Shown piece after piece: positions 1 through 9,193 of a stretch of 64,000 nucleotides of DNA (position 1 is the first letter of the stretch; every line of letters starts with the position of its first letter). The stretch covers positions 310,001 to 374,000 of the forward strand of contig NZ_POSP01000001.1 of assembly GCF_002885975.1 (NCBI RefSeq), read 5' to 3'. The notes under the pieces are model-generated. The model was not told where the DNA came from. It worked only from the letters and a program-made list of their open reading frames with translations, and ran no database searches. Source of the stretch: Paucibacter aquatile. Lineage in GTDB: Bacteria > Pseudomonadota > Gammaproteobacteria > Burkholderiales > Burkholderiaceae_C. The translations under genes and the position numbers were made by a program.

Positions 1-620
1 TCCAGAACGGCACCGTGGACATCGAGTGCGGCTCCACCACCAACAACGCGGCGCGTCAAAAAGACGTGGCCTTTGCGGTCACCACCTTCGTGGAAGAAGT
101 GCGCATTGCCGTGAAGGGCAGCTCCGGCATCACCAGCATCGCCCAGCTCAACGGCAAGAATGTGGCCACCACCACCGGCACCACCTCGGTGCAATTGCTG
201 CGCAAGCATGAGCGCGCCACTGGCGTGGATTTCAAGGAAGTGTTCGGCAAAGACCACGCCGACAGTTTCCTGCTGCTGGAGTCGGGCCGTGCCGACGCTT
301 TCGTGATGGACGGCGCCATCCTGGCCGGCAATATCGCCAAGGCCAAGACCCCGGCTGATTTCAAGATCGTCGGTGAAGTGCTGTCGGTCGAGCCGATCGC
401 CATCATGATCCGCAAGGACGACCCGGCCTTCAAGAAGGTCGTGGACGACAGCATCATCGCCCAGATGAAGTCGGGCGACATCGCCAAGACCTGGAGCAAG
501 TGGTTCGAACAGCCCATCCCGCCGACCAACACCAAGGTGGGCATGCCGGCCAACGAGAACACCAAGAACGCTTGGGCCCACCCGAATGACAAGCCGGCCG
601 AGGACTACGCCAAGAAGTGA
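1..620 (+). CDS. gltI: Glutamate/aspartate ABC transporter substrate-binding protein, C-terminal part
   Basis: This is the 3' end of a periplasmic amino-acid-binding protein (SBP_bac_3 family); the start lies left of the window and about 205 residues are visible in frame from position 3. It contains the family block NGTVDIECGSTTNN near its visible start and ends just after an Asn/Trp-containing tail (AWAHPND). The product would capture glutamate or aspartate in the periplasm and pass it to the permeases encoded next. Specificity is inferred from similarity to GltI and from the gltJKL neighbours. A strong hairpin follows the stop, so this gene is probably expressed above the rest of the operon. 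Confidence 0.9.
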   Translation, partial: QNGTVDIECGSTTNNAARQKDVAFAVTTFVEEVRIAVKGSSGITSIAQLNGKNVATTTGTTSVQLLRKHERATGVDFKEVFGKDHADSFLLLESGRADAFVMDGAILAGNIAKAKTPADFKIVGEVLSVEPIAIMIRKDDPAFKKVVDDSIIAQMKSGDIAKTWSKWFEQPIPPTNTKVGMPANENTKNAWAHPNDKPAEDYAKK

Positions 621-673
621 GCCTGAGCAAGACAGGCTGAAAAATCCAGACGGTTTCGCACTGTCTGCATGAA

Positions 674-716
674 CGAGGCCGCCGGGAAACCTCGCCCGGT
701 GGCCTCGCTGTTTTTC
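674..716 (+). terminator. Attenuating terminator between gltI and gltJ
   Basis: A 13-bp stem (674-686 paired with 695-707, one G-U pair) with an 8-nt loop is followed by a T-rich run at 710-715. It has the form of an intrinsic terminator but lies inside an otherwise continuous operon. Partial termination here would give excess binding protein over permease, a known arrangement in ABC uptake operons; this role is inferred. Confidence 0.75.
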
Positions 717-732
717 TGATCGGAGAGTTGTA

Positions 733-1479
733 GTGGCGACGACATGGGATTGGCAGGTGTTCTGCAAGAACACCATTGACCAGGAGGTGATGCCTCGTTG
801 CATGGGCAACGCAGGCGAAATCACCTATCTGGATTGGATGATGTCGGCCTGGGGCTGGACGCTGTCAGTGTCCGGCCTGGCCTTGCTGGTGGCGCTGTTC
901 TTCGGCCTGCTGGTGGGTATCTTGCGCACCACGCCGAGCCGAGCCCTGGTGCTGATCGGTGATGCCTGGACCGAACTGTTTCGCAACATTCCCGTGCTGG
1001 TGCAGGTCTTCCTTTGGTACTTTGTGGTGCCCGAGCTCGTGCCGGCGCTCAAGACCGTGCCCAGCTTCTTGCTGGTGGTGCTGGGCCTGGGCTTCTTCAC
1101 CTCGGCGCGGATTTCCGAGCAGGTCAAGGCCGGCATCCAGAGCCTGCCGCGCGGCCAGCGCAATGCCGGCCTGGCCATGGGTCTGACCTTGCCTCAGACC
1201 TACCGCTATGTGCTGCTGCCGGTGGCCCTGCGCATCATCATCCCGCCGCTGACCAGCGAGGCGATGGGCATCGTCAAGAACTCGGCCGTGGCCTTTGCCG
1301 TCTCTGTGCCCGAGCTCATCATGTTCGCCCGCCAGGCCCAGGAAGAAACCTCGCGCGGCATCGAGGTTTATCTGGCCGTCACTGGCCTCTACTTTGTCTC
1401 CTCGATCGCCATCTTTGCCCTGGCCCGAGTCATTGAACTGCGTGCCCGCGTGCCCGGCATGGTGGGGAGCGCCCAATGA
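733..1479 (+). CDS. gltJ: Glutamate/aspartate ABC transporter permease GltJ
   Basis: A 248-residue inner-membrane permease of the HisMQ/GltJ family. Several hydrophobic segments are visible, starting near residue 40. The conserved cytoplasmic loop that contacts the ATPase (sequence SLPRGQRNAGLAMGLT, around residues 137-152) is present. The GTG start is preceded by GGAGAG at the right distance. The stop overlaps the gltK start in an ATGA, so the two permease halves are probably translationally coupled. It would form a heterodimeric channel with GltK and be powered by GltL. Confidence 0.92.
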   Translation: MATTWDWQVFCKNTIDQEVMPRCMGNAGEITYLDWMMSAWGWTLSVSGLALLVALFFGLLVGILRTTPSRALVLIGDAWTELFRNIPVLVQVFLWYFVVPELVPALKTVPSFLLVVLGLGFFTSARISEQVKAGIQSLPRGQRNAGLAMGLTLPQTYRYVLLPVALRIIIPPLTSEAMGIVKNSAVAFAVSVPELIMFARQAQEETSRGIEVYLAVTGLYFVSSIAIFALARVIELRARVPGMVGSAQ

Positions 1480-2141
1480 ATCTCGACTTCAGCTTTCTCA
1501 ACTGGTCCGTCATCGGCAGCTATGTGCTGCAGGGCTTTTACTTCTCGGTGCAGCTGACCCTGGTCGCCATGGTGGGCGGCATCGCCCTGGGCACGGTGCT
1601 GGCCCTGATGCGCCTGTCCGGCAAGCCCTGGCTGGCCCTGCCGGCCGCTGGCTACATCAACACCATGCGCAGCATTCCGCTGGTGATGGTGATTCTGTGG
1701 TTCTTCCTGCTGATCCCGTTTGTGATTGGCCGTCCGCTGGGTGCGGAGATCTCGGCGGTGCTGACCTTCACCTTGTTCGAGGCCGCCTACTACGCCGAGA
1801 TCATGCGTGCCGGCATCCAGAGCGTGCCCAAGGGCCAGACCTACGCCGGCTACGCCATGGGCATGAGCTACGGCCAGACCATGCAGCTGGTGGTGCTGCC
1901 TCAGGCCTTCCGCAACATGCTGCCGGTGCTGCTGACCCAGACCATCATCCTGTTCCAGGACACCTCGCTGGTCTATGCCATTGGCGCCTACGACCTGCTC
2001 AAGGGTTTTGAGACTGCGGGCCGCAATTTCAATCGCCCGGTCGAGACCTATCTGGTGGCCACGGTGGTCTATTTCGCCATCTGCTTCGGCATGTCCATGC
2101 TGGTGCGCCGCCTGCAAAAGAAGATCGCCATCATCCGCTAG
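1476..2141 (+). CDS. gltK: Glutamate/aspartate ABC transporter permease GltK
   Basis: A 221-residue second permease subunit of the same family as GltJ, with hydrophobic helices throughout and the EAA-like loop SVPKGQTYAGYAMGMS near residues 112-127. Its ATG overlaps the gltJ stop codon by 4 nt. It should pair with GltJ in the inner membrane. Between its stop and gltL lie 117 bp holding several inverted repeats. Confidence 0.92.
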   Translation: MNLDFSFLNWSVIGSYVLQGFYFSVQLTLVAMVGGIALGTVLALMRLSGKPWLALPAAGYINTMRSIPLVMVILWFFLLIPFVIGRPLGAEISAVLTFTLFEAAYYAEIMRAGIQSVPKGQTYAGYAMGMSYGQTMQLVVLPQAFRNMLPVLLTQTIILFQDTSLVYAIGAYDLLKGFETAGRNFNRPVETYLVATVVYFAICFGMSMLVRRLQKKIAIIR

Positions 2142-2154
2142 TCATGCAGCCCCC

Positions 2155-2223
2155 GGCGGTGCGTACACCGCCGCCCCCCGAGGGGGGCTCAAACGGTTTG
2201 GGGCGGCCCGGCACCGTTTGAGC
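2155..2223 (+). repeat. Cluster of stem-loops between gltK and gltL
   Basis: Three potential hairpins occur in tandem: GGCGGT/ACCGCC (2155-2160 with 2167-2172), CCCCCC/GGGGGG (around 2174-2187), and an 11-bp inverted repeat GCTCAAACGGT/ACCGTTTGAGC (2187-2197 with 2213-2223). There is no T-run, so an mRNA-stabilising or processing role is more likely than termination. The function is inferred. Confidence 0.5.
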
Positions 2224-2258
2224 TCTGCGCGCTCAAACAATCAATCAGGAGTTCATCC

Positions 2259-2993
2259 ATGATCGACATCAAGAACGTCTCCAAGTGGTACGGCAGCTTC
2301 CAGGTGCTGACCGACTGTTCCACCAGCATCCAAAAAGGCGAGGTGGTGGTGGTTTGCGGCCCTTCGGGCTCGGGCAAGTCCACGCTGATCAAGACCGTCA
2401 ATGCGCTGGAGCCTTTCCAGAAGGGCGACATCGTCGTCGATGGCATCTCTTTGGCCGACCCCAAGACCAACCTGCCCAAGCTGCGTTCGCGCGTGGGCAT
2501 GGTGTTCCAGCACTTCGAGCTGTTCCCGCATCTGAGCGTGACCGAGAACCTGACCCTGGCCCAGATCAAGGTGCTGGGCCGCTCGCCCGACGATGCCAAG
2601 ACCCGCGGCCTGAAGATGCTGGACCGCGTGGGCTTGTCGGCGCACAAGGACAAATTCCCCGGTCAGCTCTCCGGCGGCCAACAGCAGCGCGTGGCCATCG
2701 CCCGTGCGCTCAGCATGGACCCCATCGTCATGCTCTTCGACGAGCCCACTTCGGCCCTGGACCCGGAAATGGTCGGTGAGGTGCTCGACGTGATGGTCAA
2801 GCTGGCCCAGGAAGGCATGACCATGATGTGCGTGACCCACGAGATGGGCTTCGCCAAAAAGGTCAGCAGCCGCGTCATCTTCATGGACGCCGGCAAGATC
2901 ATCGAGGACTGCAAGCGCGAAGACTTCTTCGGCAAGCCCGAGGAGCGCTCCCCGCGCGCCAAGGACTTCCTGGCCAAGATCCTGCAGCACTGA
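2259..2993 (+). CDS. gltL: Glutamate/aspartate ABC transporter ATP-binding protein GltL
   Basis: A 244-residue ABC ATPase of the polar amino-acid uptake family. Walker A GPSGSGKST is at residues 34-42, the signature LSGGQ at 137-141, and Walker B VMLFDE at 157-162, followed by the H-loop THE. The length is normal for the family. It would be a cytoplasmic homodimer driving the GltJK channel. It is the last gene of the operon; a GC-rich hairpin follows. Confidence 0.95.
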   Translation: MIDIKNVSKWYGSFQVLTDCSTSIQKGEVVVVCGPSGSGKSTLIKTVNALEPFQKGDIVVDGISLADPKTNLPKLRSRVGMVFQHFELFPHLSVTENLTLAQIKVLGRSPDDAKTRGLKMLDRVGLSAHKDKFPGQLSGGQQQRVAIARALSMDPIVMLFDEPTSALDPEMVGEVLDVMVKLAQEGMTMMCVTHEMGFAKKVSSRVIFMDAGKIIEDCKREDFFGKPEERSPRAKDFLAKILQH

Positions 2994-3004
2994 GCCGGGA
3001 CCGA

Positions 3005-3026
3005 GGTGGGTCCCTGCGGACCCACC
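3005..3026 (+). terminator. Stem-loop after gltL (possible terminator)
   Basis: A perfect 9-bp stem GGTGGGTCC/GGACCCACC with a CTGC loop lies 12 nt after the gltL stop. No T-run follows, so intrinsic termination is uncertain; it may only protect the 3' end. Confidence 0.4.
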
Positions 3027-3100
3027 GACGCACGGCGAAGGCCAGGCCGCGTCTCGCGCGGCATGGCTGATTGAAGGATCGATTCAGTCGCGCCCAGCCC

Positions 3101-4003
3101 TCACGGCTCGATCGCCGCCCCCACCACCGCCGCGCCACCGCCAATCGTGCCGATGCGCGTGGCCCGGCCCGTCTCCAGATCGATGCGGTACCAGCTTGAG
3201 CTGCTGCCCCGGCTGATGGCAGAGTAGGCTGCGTTTGATACGTCGGAGATGTCCAGCGTGGCCTGTTCGAAGGGCCCGATGCCCAGCGAGCCGATGGTGA
3301 ACAGCCGCCCGCTGTTGGGCGAGATCATGGGCTGCACGCCCTCCTTGCTGCCCTGGTGCACCAGCAGGCCTTGCCGGCCTTCCAACGCGTAGTTGGTGGT
3401 GATCTTTTCGTCGCGCTTGTTGTAGCTGTAGCCGGCAGCGACCAGGGCCACGGGCTTGCCGGCGTTCACATCACCGGCGTCAAAAGCCAAGCGGCCATCG
3501 AATTGCAGGCCGGGCTGTTCGGCGTTGCCATCCACCACGGCGCCGGTGTCCGGATGCAGGCGCAGATTGAAGCCGGCGTCGTTGACCACGCGGATGCGAT
3601 CCACGGTCGGGTTGAAATCAAAACCCCATTCCTGGGCACCTTCGCTCGGCAAGGCCGATGGCGTGCCCACGGTGCTGACGCTGCCGTCCTGCGTGTTGAT
3701 GCGGTAGAGCTGACCGCTGGCGCCCAGGCCGTAGAGCTGGCCCTTGGCCACGCGATAGTCGATGCCCAGCAAGCGATCCTGCGGCGCCAGGCCGCGCAGC
3801 GGTTTGCTGCTCAGCAGCCGCTGGGGTTGGCCGGCATTGAACTGGATCAACTGCTGGGCCGTGGTCACGGCGTAGATCATCTCCTTGGCCGGCGGCCCCG
3901 GCACTTCTTCCGGCACGCTGCTGCAGCCTCCCAGGAACAGGGCCGCACAGGCGATCGACGCGGCGGACAGGAGCGAAGCGGGTAGGGCGGGTGTTCGGGG
4001 CAT
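3101..4003 (-). CDS. DUF4394 domain lipoprotein
   Basis: A 300-residue protein read leftwards. The chosen ATG at 4003 gives a lipoprotein signal peptide with lipobox LGGC (Cys27); a longer frame upstream has no signal logic. The mature part has repeated short beta blades (AVTTAQQLIQFN, GIDYRVAKGQLYGLGASGQLYRI) and the FNPTVDRIRVV motif typical of DUF4394, a beta-propeller-like family of unknown function. It would be membrane-anchored in the cell envelope. It lies downstream of the diguanylate cyclase gene on the same strand with a 140-bp gap, so co-transcription is possible. Confidence 0.8.
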   Translation of the reverse strand: MPRTPALPASLLSAASIACAALFLGGCSSVPEEVPGPPAKEMIYAVTTAQQLIQFNAGQPQRLLSSKPLRGLAPQDRLLGIDYRVAKGQLYGLGASGQLYRINTQDGSVSTVGTPSALPSEGAQEWGFDFNPTVDRIRVVNDAGFNLRLHPDTGAVVDGNAEQPGLQFDGRLAFDAGDVNAGKPVALVAAGYSYNKRDEKITTNYALEGRQGLLVHQGSKEGVQPMISPNSGRLFTIGSLGIGPFEQATLDISDVSNAAYSAISRGSSSSWYRIDLETGRATRIGTIGGGAAVVGAAIEP

Positions 4004-4143
4004 GGCGGGCGGTCCTCGCAGGAGTTCAACAATCCAGCGTCCGATGCTGCCACGCGGGCAGCCTTCGTGCGCGCACATGCCGGCAAAGACCGTGCAGCTG
4101 TTCCGGCTCTGGCCCGGCCCGTAGCCCACCCCAGCCACCGGCC

Positions 4144-5796
4144 TCAGGAGGTCTCGCTGCCCGGGCTGCTCCGCACGCAGTTGCGCCCGGCGGTTTTGGC
4201 GGCATACATCAGCTGGTCGGCGCGGCGTAGCAGGGTCTCCAGGTCGTCGCCCGGCTGACGTTGGCTCAGGCCGATGCTGATGCTGACCGGCAGGTGGCTG
4301 CCGCACTGCTGCCAGTTGCCCTCGGCCACGCGTTGGCGCACGCGCTCGCAGATGCGCTGGGCCTCGTCCAGCGTGCGATCGGGCAGCACGAGCACAAACT
4401 CCTCGCCGCCCATGCGCGCCAGCACGTCGCTGGCGCGGATGTCCTGTTGCAGCAGCTGGCCCAGCTGCTTGAGCACGGCGTCGCCGGTGGCGTGGCCGCA
4501 GTCGTCGTTGATGCGCTTGAAATGGTCGGCGTCAATGACGGCCAGGCTCAGCGGGCTGTCGCTCTGGCCCGGGCCCCAGAGCGTGCGGGCCTGGGCCTCC
4601 AGGCCGCGGCGGTTGAGCAGGCCGGTCAGGCCGTCGCACATGGCGTCCTGCTGCAGCTGGGCGGCGCGGGCCAGCAGCTCGCTCTGGCTGCGGATCAGTT
4701 CGGCCTCGCGCTCGATGGCGGCGCGTGCCGCCAGCCGCGCTTGCTCCGCCTCGGCCCAGACTTCGGCGCTACGCGCCACCATGCGCAGGCGGCGTTTGAA
4801 ATGCTCCATCATCAGATGGTGGCGTTCCTCGAAGCGCTGCAGCGCGGCCTGAAGATGGCCGTAGCTGCGCTCGAGATGGCTGAGCTCGAACAAGATCTGG
4901 TGCACCAGATCGGGTTCGTGGCATTCCTGGGCGATGTGCAGCGCATGTTCCAGCGCGTGGCGGGCGTCTTGCTCGCGGCCGCTTTCGGCAGCGGCCATGC
5001 CCTGGGTCAGGCTGACCTCGGCGCGCAGCACCGGGCTGTCGCTGGACAGGCCGGCCGCGCGCTGAAGCAGACCGGGCACGCCGGCCATCTGGCTTTGCAG
5101 CACCTGGGCGCGTGCCAGTTTCGCGTAGGCCTCGCCGAGGATGTTGTCCAGGCCATGGATGATGCAGGACTCGATGGCCCGTTCGTACCAATGGCCGGCA
5201 TCCTGGGCGTGGCGCGCAGCGCCGGCGTCGTCGTGGCGCTCGCGGCAGCGCAGGGCCTGGCTCAGGTGGATCTCCGCCAGGTTGGACAGGCCGGCCGTGG
5301 CCGAGGGTCCGTAGCCATGGCCTTGTGCTTCCTCGATGCCGGCGCGCAGGCTCAGCTCGGCGCGCTGCCAGTCGCCCATCTGGTTGAAGAGCACGGCCCG
5401 GTTCAGCTGCGCGCGCACCAGCTCTCGCGAGGACTGTTGCTGCTCGGCCAGGGCCAGGGCCTTGCTGGCCCATTCCAGGCCGCGCTCCGGGTCGCCCAGC
5501 ACGCCGAGCGAAAAACCCAGCACGCTGTAAGCGCGGCACAGCTCCTTGCGGGCCTCGGTCGCCTCCAGCACCGGCACATGGGGCAGCAGCAGCTGCATGG
5601 CCTCTTCGTGGCGCGAGTCGTAGGCGGCAATCAAGCCCAGCGCAATGCTGGCGCGGCTGCTGGCGAGTTCGTCGCCGGCCTCGCGGGCCTGCTCCAGGCA
5701 TTGCTGGGCCAGGCGGCGGGCTTCGCCCAGCTGGCCCTGGTCCAGCAGGGTGTAGCTGCGCTGCAGCTCAGGGTCAGGTGTGCGGTGCTGAGACAT
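4144..5796 (-). CDS. TPR-repeat diguanylate cyclase (GGDEF)
   Basis: A 550-residue cytoplasmic protein without membrane segments. Roughly residues 10-330 are helical repeats of the TPR type; a charged, coiled-coil-like linker follows to about residue 385; the C-terminus is a GGDEF domain. The active-site motif is GGEEF, starting at residue 463. The inhibitory I-site RASD lies exactly five residues before it, so the enzyme should make cyclic di-GMP and be product-inhibited. The TPR array presumably senses a protein partner, as in other tetratricopeptide GGDEF proteins; the signal is unknown. It is divergent from pyrC, with 70 bp between the starts. Confidence 0.88.
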   Translation of the reverse strand: MSQHRTPDPELQRSYTLLDQGQLGEARRLAQQCLEQAREAGDELASSRASIALGLIAAYDSRHEEAMQLLLPHVPVLEATEARKELCRAYSVLGFSLGVLGDPERGLEWASKALALAEQQQSSRELVRAQLNRAVLFNQMGDWQRAELSLRAGIEEAQGHGYGPSATAGLSNLAEIHLSQALRCRERHDDAGAARHAQDAGHWYERAIESCIIHGLDNILGEAYAKLARAQVLQSQMAGVPGLLQRAAGLSSDSPVLRAEVSLTQGMAAAESGREQDARHALEHALHIAQECHEPDLVHQILFELSHLERSYGHLQAALQRFEERHHLMMEHFKRRLRMVARSAEVWAEAEQARLAARAAIEREAELIRSQSELLARAAQLQQDAMCDGLTGLLNRRGLEAQARTLWGPGQSDSPLSLAVIDADHFKRINDDCGHATGDAVLKQLGQLLQQDIRASDVLARMGGEEFVLVLPDRTLDEAQRICERVRQRVAEGNWQQCGSHLPVSISIGLSQRQPGDDLETLLRRADQLMYAAKTAGRNCVRSSPGSETS

Positions 5797-5866
5797 GGGG
5801 CAGGGCCTTCAAGACGCCGCGGCGGCATGCTCGGCACGCCGGACAGGATTTGGGACAATCACGGGC

Positions 5867-6961
5867 ATGGCGCACACAACTTCCTCCTCCACTCCTTCAG
5901 CTTCCTCTTCGTCTGCCCCCGTCTCGGCGGCGGCTCAGACCCTGAGTATCACCCGGCCCGATGACTGGCATCTGCATGTTCGCGACGAGGCGGCCTTGCA
6001 AAGCGTGCTGCCCTACACAGCCCGTCAGTTCGCCCGGGCCATCATCATGCCCAATCTGCGCCCGCCGGTGACCACGGCCGCGCAAGCGATCGCCTACCGC
6101 GAGCGCATCCTGGCCGCCGTGCCGGAGGGTCTGGACTTCCAGCCCTTGATGACCATGTACCTGACCGACCTGACCCCGGTCGAGGAGATCGAGCGCGCCA
6201 AGGACGCCGGCGTCGTCGCCCTGAAGCTGTATCCGGCCGGTGCCACCACCAACAGCGATGCCGGCGTGACCGACATCCGCAAGACCTACAAGACCCTGGA
6301 GGCCATGCAGCGCGCCGGCCTGCTGCTGCTGGTGCACGGCGAGGTGACCGATCCCGAGATTGATGTCTTCGACCGCGAGGCGGTTTTCATTGACCGTGTG
6401 ATGCAGCCGTTGCGCCGCGACATGCCCGAGCTCAAGGTGGTGTTCGAACACATCACCACCAAGGAGGCGGCCGACTACGTGGCCAGCGCGGACGACTTCA
6501 CGGCCGCCACGCTGACGCCCCAGCATCTGCTCTACAACCGCAACGCCATCTTCACCGGCGGCCTGCGCCCGCACTACTACTGCCTGCCCGTGCTCAAGCG
6601 CGAGCTGCACCGCCGCGCCTTGATCGAGGCCGCCACCTCGGGAAGCAAGAAGTTCTTCCTCGGCACCGACAGCGCGCCGCACGCCTCGCAGATGAAGGAA
6701 AACTCGGTCTGCGGCGCCGGCTGCTTCACCGCCCTTTCGGCCCTGGAGCTGTACGCCGAGGCTTTTGAAGCCATGGGCGCGCTGGACAAGCTGGAGGCCT
6801 TCGCCAGCTTCAACGGCCCCGATTTCTACAAGCTGCCGCGCAACAGCGGCCAGGTCACCCTGGTCAAGCAAGAGTGGACCCTGCCCAGCGCCGTGCCTTT
6901 CGGCGCGGCCGAACTCAAGCCCCTGCGTGGCGGCGAAACCCTGGGCTGGAAACTGCTCTGA
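5867..6961 (+). CDS. pyrC: Dihydroorotase
   Basis: A 364-residue class II dihydroorotase, the zinc enzyme that closes carbamoyl-aspartate to dihydroorotate in pyrimidine synthesis. The metal motif HLH is at residues 35-37, and the LKLYPAGATTNS block holds the carboxylated lysine. The chosen ATG at 5867 leaves a Ser/Thr-rich leader of about 25 residues before the conserved SITRPDDWHLHVRD; an upstream in-frame start would add a non-conserved extension. The 3' end overlaps the next gene. Confidence 0.93.
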   Translation: MAHTTSSSTPSASSSSAPVSAAAQTLSITRPDDWHLHVRDEAALQSVLPYTARQFARAIIMPNLRPPVTTAAQAIAYRERILAAVPEGLDFQPLMTMYLTDLTPVEEIERAKDAGVVALKLYPAGATTNSDAGVTDIRKTYKTLEAMQRAGLLLLVHGEVTDPEIDVFDREAVFIDRVMQPLRRDMPELKVVFEHITTKEAADYVASADDFTAATLTPQHLLYNRNAIFTGGLRPHYYCLPVLKRELHRRALIEAATSGSKKFFLGTDSAPHASQMKENSVCGAGCFTALSALELYAEAFEAMGALDKLEAFASFNGPDFYKLPRNSGQVTLVKQEWTLPSAVPFGAAELKPLRGGETLGWKLL

Positions 6962-7731
6962 GTTCGGCGCTGGATTTCGGCATCGATTGGTCCGCGCCCT
7001 GGCTGGCGCCCTACCGCGCACGTGGGCTGGCGCTGGCGGCTGACCTCGCCGCCGGCGCCCGCGTGGCCGAGGCGCTCAATGCCCAGCTGCGCGCGGGGCC
7101 CCCGGTCTTGCTCGAGGCCGGCCCGCTGCGCTTTGTGGCCCAGGATGAGCTGCCCGAGGGCGAGGCCTACGAGGCCTTCATCCACCGCAGCGCCTGCGTG
7201 CCGACGCGCGACAACGCCCATGATTTGTTCAACGGCCTGGTCTGGCTGCACTGGCCCGGGCTCAAGACCCGGCTCAACGCACTCCATCTGCAAGCCTTGA
7301 CCGAGAGCGGCGGCGTGCAGGCGCAGCGTGGCCCGCTGCGCGATGCCCTGACCCTGCTGGATGAGAACGCCGCCTTTTTGCAGGGGCCCGAATCGCTGCG
7401 GGCGGCTCTGCGTGAGCGTGACTGGACCGCGCTGTTCGGCCGCTTGCGCCCGCTCTGGGCCCAGGCGCGGCTGCAACTGGTGGGCCATGCCTTGATGGAA
7501 AAGCTGCTGCAGCCGCGCAAGCCCATCTGCGCCCATGTGCTGATCCTGCCCGAGGCAGCCGATGCGCAAGACGCGAGTGGCCGCTGGCTGGCGCCGGAGT
7601 GCCTGCGGCACAAGCCTTTTGTGCCGCTGCCGGTGCTAGGCGTGCCCGGCTGGTGGCCGGCCAATGAAAACGCGGATTTCTATGACGACCCCGGGGTGTT
7701 CCGCCCCGGCGTGCGGGTACAAACCGGCTAG
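6874..7731 (+). CDS. DUF3025 domain protein
   Basis: A protein of up to 285 residues with the DUF3025 core: an AFIHRSACVPTRDNAHDLFN block, the GPLRDALTLLDENAAFL motif and a C-terminal EKLLQPRKPICAHV motif. The function is unknown. The only canonical in-frame start near the family N-terminus is the GTG at 6874, which overlaps the end of pyrC by 88 nt. The family-like sequence begins only at about 6964, so the true start may be a non-standard codon near 6958. It is on the same strand as pyrC and probably coupled to it. Confidence 0.75.
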   Translation: MDPAQRRAFRRGRTQAPAWRRNPGLETALSSALDFGIDWSAPWLAPYRARGLALAADLAAGARVAEALNAQLRAGPPVLLEAGPLRFVAQDELPEGEAYEAFIHRSACVPTRDNAHDLFNGLVWLHWPGLKTRLNALHLQALTESGGVQAQRGPLRDALTLLDENAAFLQGPESLRAALRERDWTALFGRLRPLWAQARLQLVGHALMEKLLQPRKPICAHVLILPEAADAQDASGRWLAPECLRHKPFVPLPVLGVPGWWPANENADFYDDPGVFRPGVRVQTG

Positions 7732-7765
7732 CATCGCCGCTTCTCTGAACCTTGGGAGGTTCCAC

Positions 7766-9193
7766 TTGTTCCGATTTCTCCTTCAGCCCTCGGCGCGCCT
7801 GCTTCGGCCGCTCGTGGGGCTCATGGGCAGCCTCATGTTTGGGGGGCTGCTCGGTGTCGCCTCGGCGGCCCCGTCGCCGGCCGTGACGCCGCCGCCGGCA
7901 GCTGCTGCGGCTTCAGCCCCGGCCGCCGTGTCGGCCACGGCGCGCCGCGTCTACGAGGGCACGCGCGCCCAGCTGCTGCAGATCCGCACTTTGCTCAAGA
8001 CCCAGGACAGCCAGGCCTCGGTGGGCTCGGGTTTTCTGGTCAGCGAAGACGGCCATGTGCTGACCAACTACCACGTGATCAGCCAGTTCGCCCTGGAGCC
8101 TGAGCGTTACCGCCTGCGCTACGCCACGACCGAGGGGCAGGAGGGACAGCTGGAGCTGCTGGACTTCGATGTGCGCCGCGATCTGGCCCTGCTGCGCGCG
8201 CCCGCCGGAGCCTTGAAAGGGCGGGGCGCTTTGAGCTTCCGCCCGGCCGACCGTCCGCTGGCCAAGGGCGACCGTATCTACTCGATGGGCAATCCGCACG
8301 ATGTGGCCTTTGCTGTGGTCGAGGGCAATTTCAACGGCCTGGTCGAGCGCAGCTTCGATCCGCTGATCTATTACTCGGGCAGCATCAACTCGGGCATGAG
8401 CGGCGGCCCGGTGGTGGACGAAGACGGGCGGGTGGTCGGCGTCAATGTCTCGGCCATGTTCTTTGCCCAGCAGATGAGCTTTCTGGTGCCCGGTGAGTTT
8501 GCCCGTCAGCTGTTCGAGCGCAGCCGCACGGCCAAGCCCCTGAGTGCGCCGGCCTGGCCGCGCCTGCGCGAGCAGCTGCTGCGTTACCAGGACGAGCTGG
8601 TGACGCGTTTCGTGGCCCAACCCTGGGCTTCGGCCGGTCACAGCCGCTATCAGCTGCCGGTGCCGCAGGAGCAGTTCATGCGCTGCTGGGGCCGCGGCAC
8701 GCCGGCCGACACCAAGGGACTGGAGTTCCAGCGCTCGCAGTGCCGCATGGAGCACGCCGTCTTTGTCAGTGATGCCATGCAGACCGGCTACCTGGACATG
8801 TCTCACGAGGCCTACGACGGCGCCAAACTCGGCGCCATCCGCTTTGCCAAGCAGTATTCGGGCAGCTTCCGCAACGAGCGCCTGGGCCGCGATGACAAGG
8901 ACCGCACCGCACCGTTTTGCAAGGAAGAGTTTGTCGACCGCGCCGGCCTGCCGCTGCGCGCCGTGGTGTGCCTGCGTGCCTACCGCAAGCTCAGCGGTCT
9001 GCATGACCTGAGCGTGCTGGTCACCACGGTGGACGCCAGCACCGAAGGCGCGCTGGGCCGCTTCGACGCCCGCGGCGTCAGCTTCGACAATGCGCTGAAG
9101 TTGAGCGCCCATTACCTGGAAGGTTTTGCATGGACCGCCAAGAAGAACAACGACAAGAACAGCAGCAGCAACAGCCCCAGCGCATCGCGGTGA
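7766..9193 (+). CDS. Exported HtrA-like trypsin-family serine protease
   Basis: A 475-residue protein starting at a TTG with a good GGGAGG ribosome site 6 nt upstream. The N-terminus is a signal peptide ending near ASAAP. The protease domain carries the complete catalytic triad: His103 in LTNYHV, Asp139 in RRDLALL and Ser212 in GMSGGP. No PDZ domain is visible. The C-terminal 250 residues are a family-unassigned extension with Cys residues. It should act in the periplasm. The last 64 nt overlap the start of the FHA gene, which suggests a functional pair. Confidence 0.8.
   Translation: MFRFLLQPSARLLRPLVGLMGSLMFGGLLGVASAAPSPAVTPPPAAAAASAPAAVSATARRVYEGTRAQLLQIRTLLKTQDSQASVGSGFLVSEDGHVLTNYHVISQFALEPERYRLRYATTEGQEGQLELLDFDVRRDLALLRAPAGALKGRGALSFRPADRPLAKGDRIYSMGNPHDVAFAVVEGNFNGLVERSFDPLIYYSGSINSGMSGGPVVDEDGRVVGVNVSAMFFAQQMSFLVPGEFARQLFERSRTAKPLSAPAWPRLREQLLRYQDELVTRFVAQPWASAGHSRYQLPVPQEQFMRCWGRGTPADTKGLEFQRSQCRMEHAVFVSDAMQTGYLDMSHEAYDGAKLGAIRFAKQYSGSFRNERLGRDDKDRTAPFCKEEFVDRAGLPLRAVVCLRAYRKLSGLHDLSVLVTTVDASTEGALGRFDARGVSFDNALKLSAHYLEGFAWTAKKNNDKNSSSNSPSASR

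Noticed and set aside
4261..5964. A 567-codon open frame antisense to the diguanylate cyclase
   Set aside because: Ala/Gln/His-rich shadow product; the GGEEF protein is the real gene.
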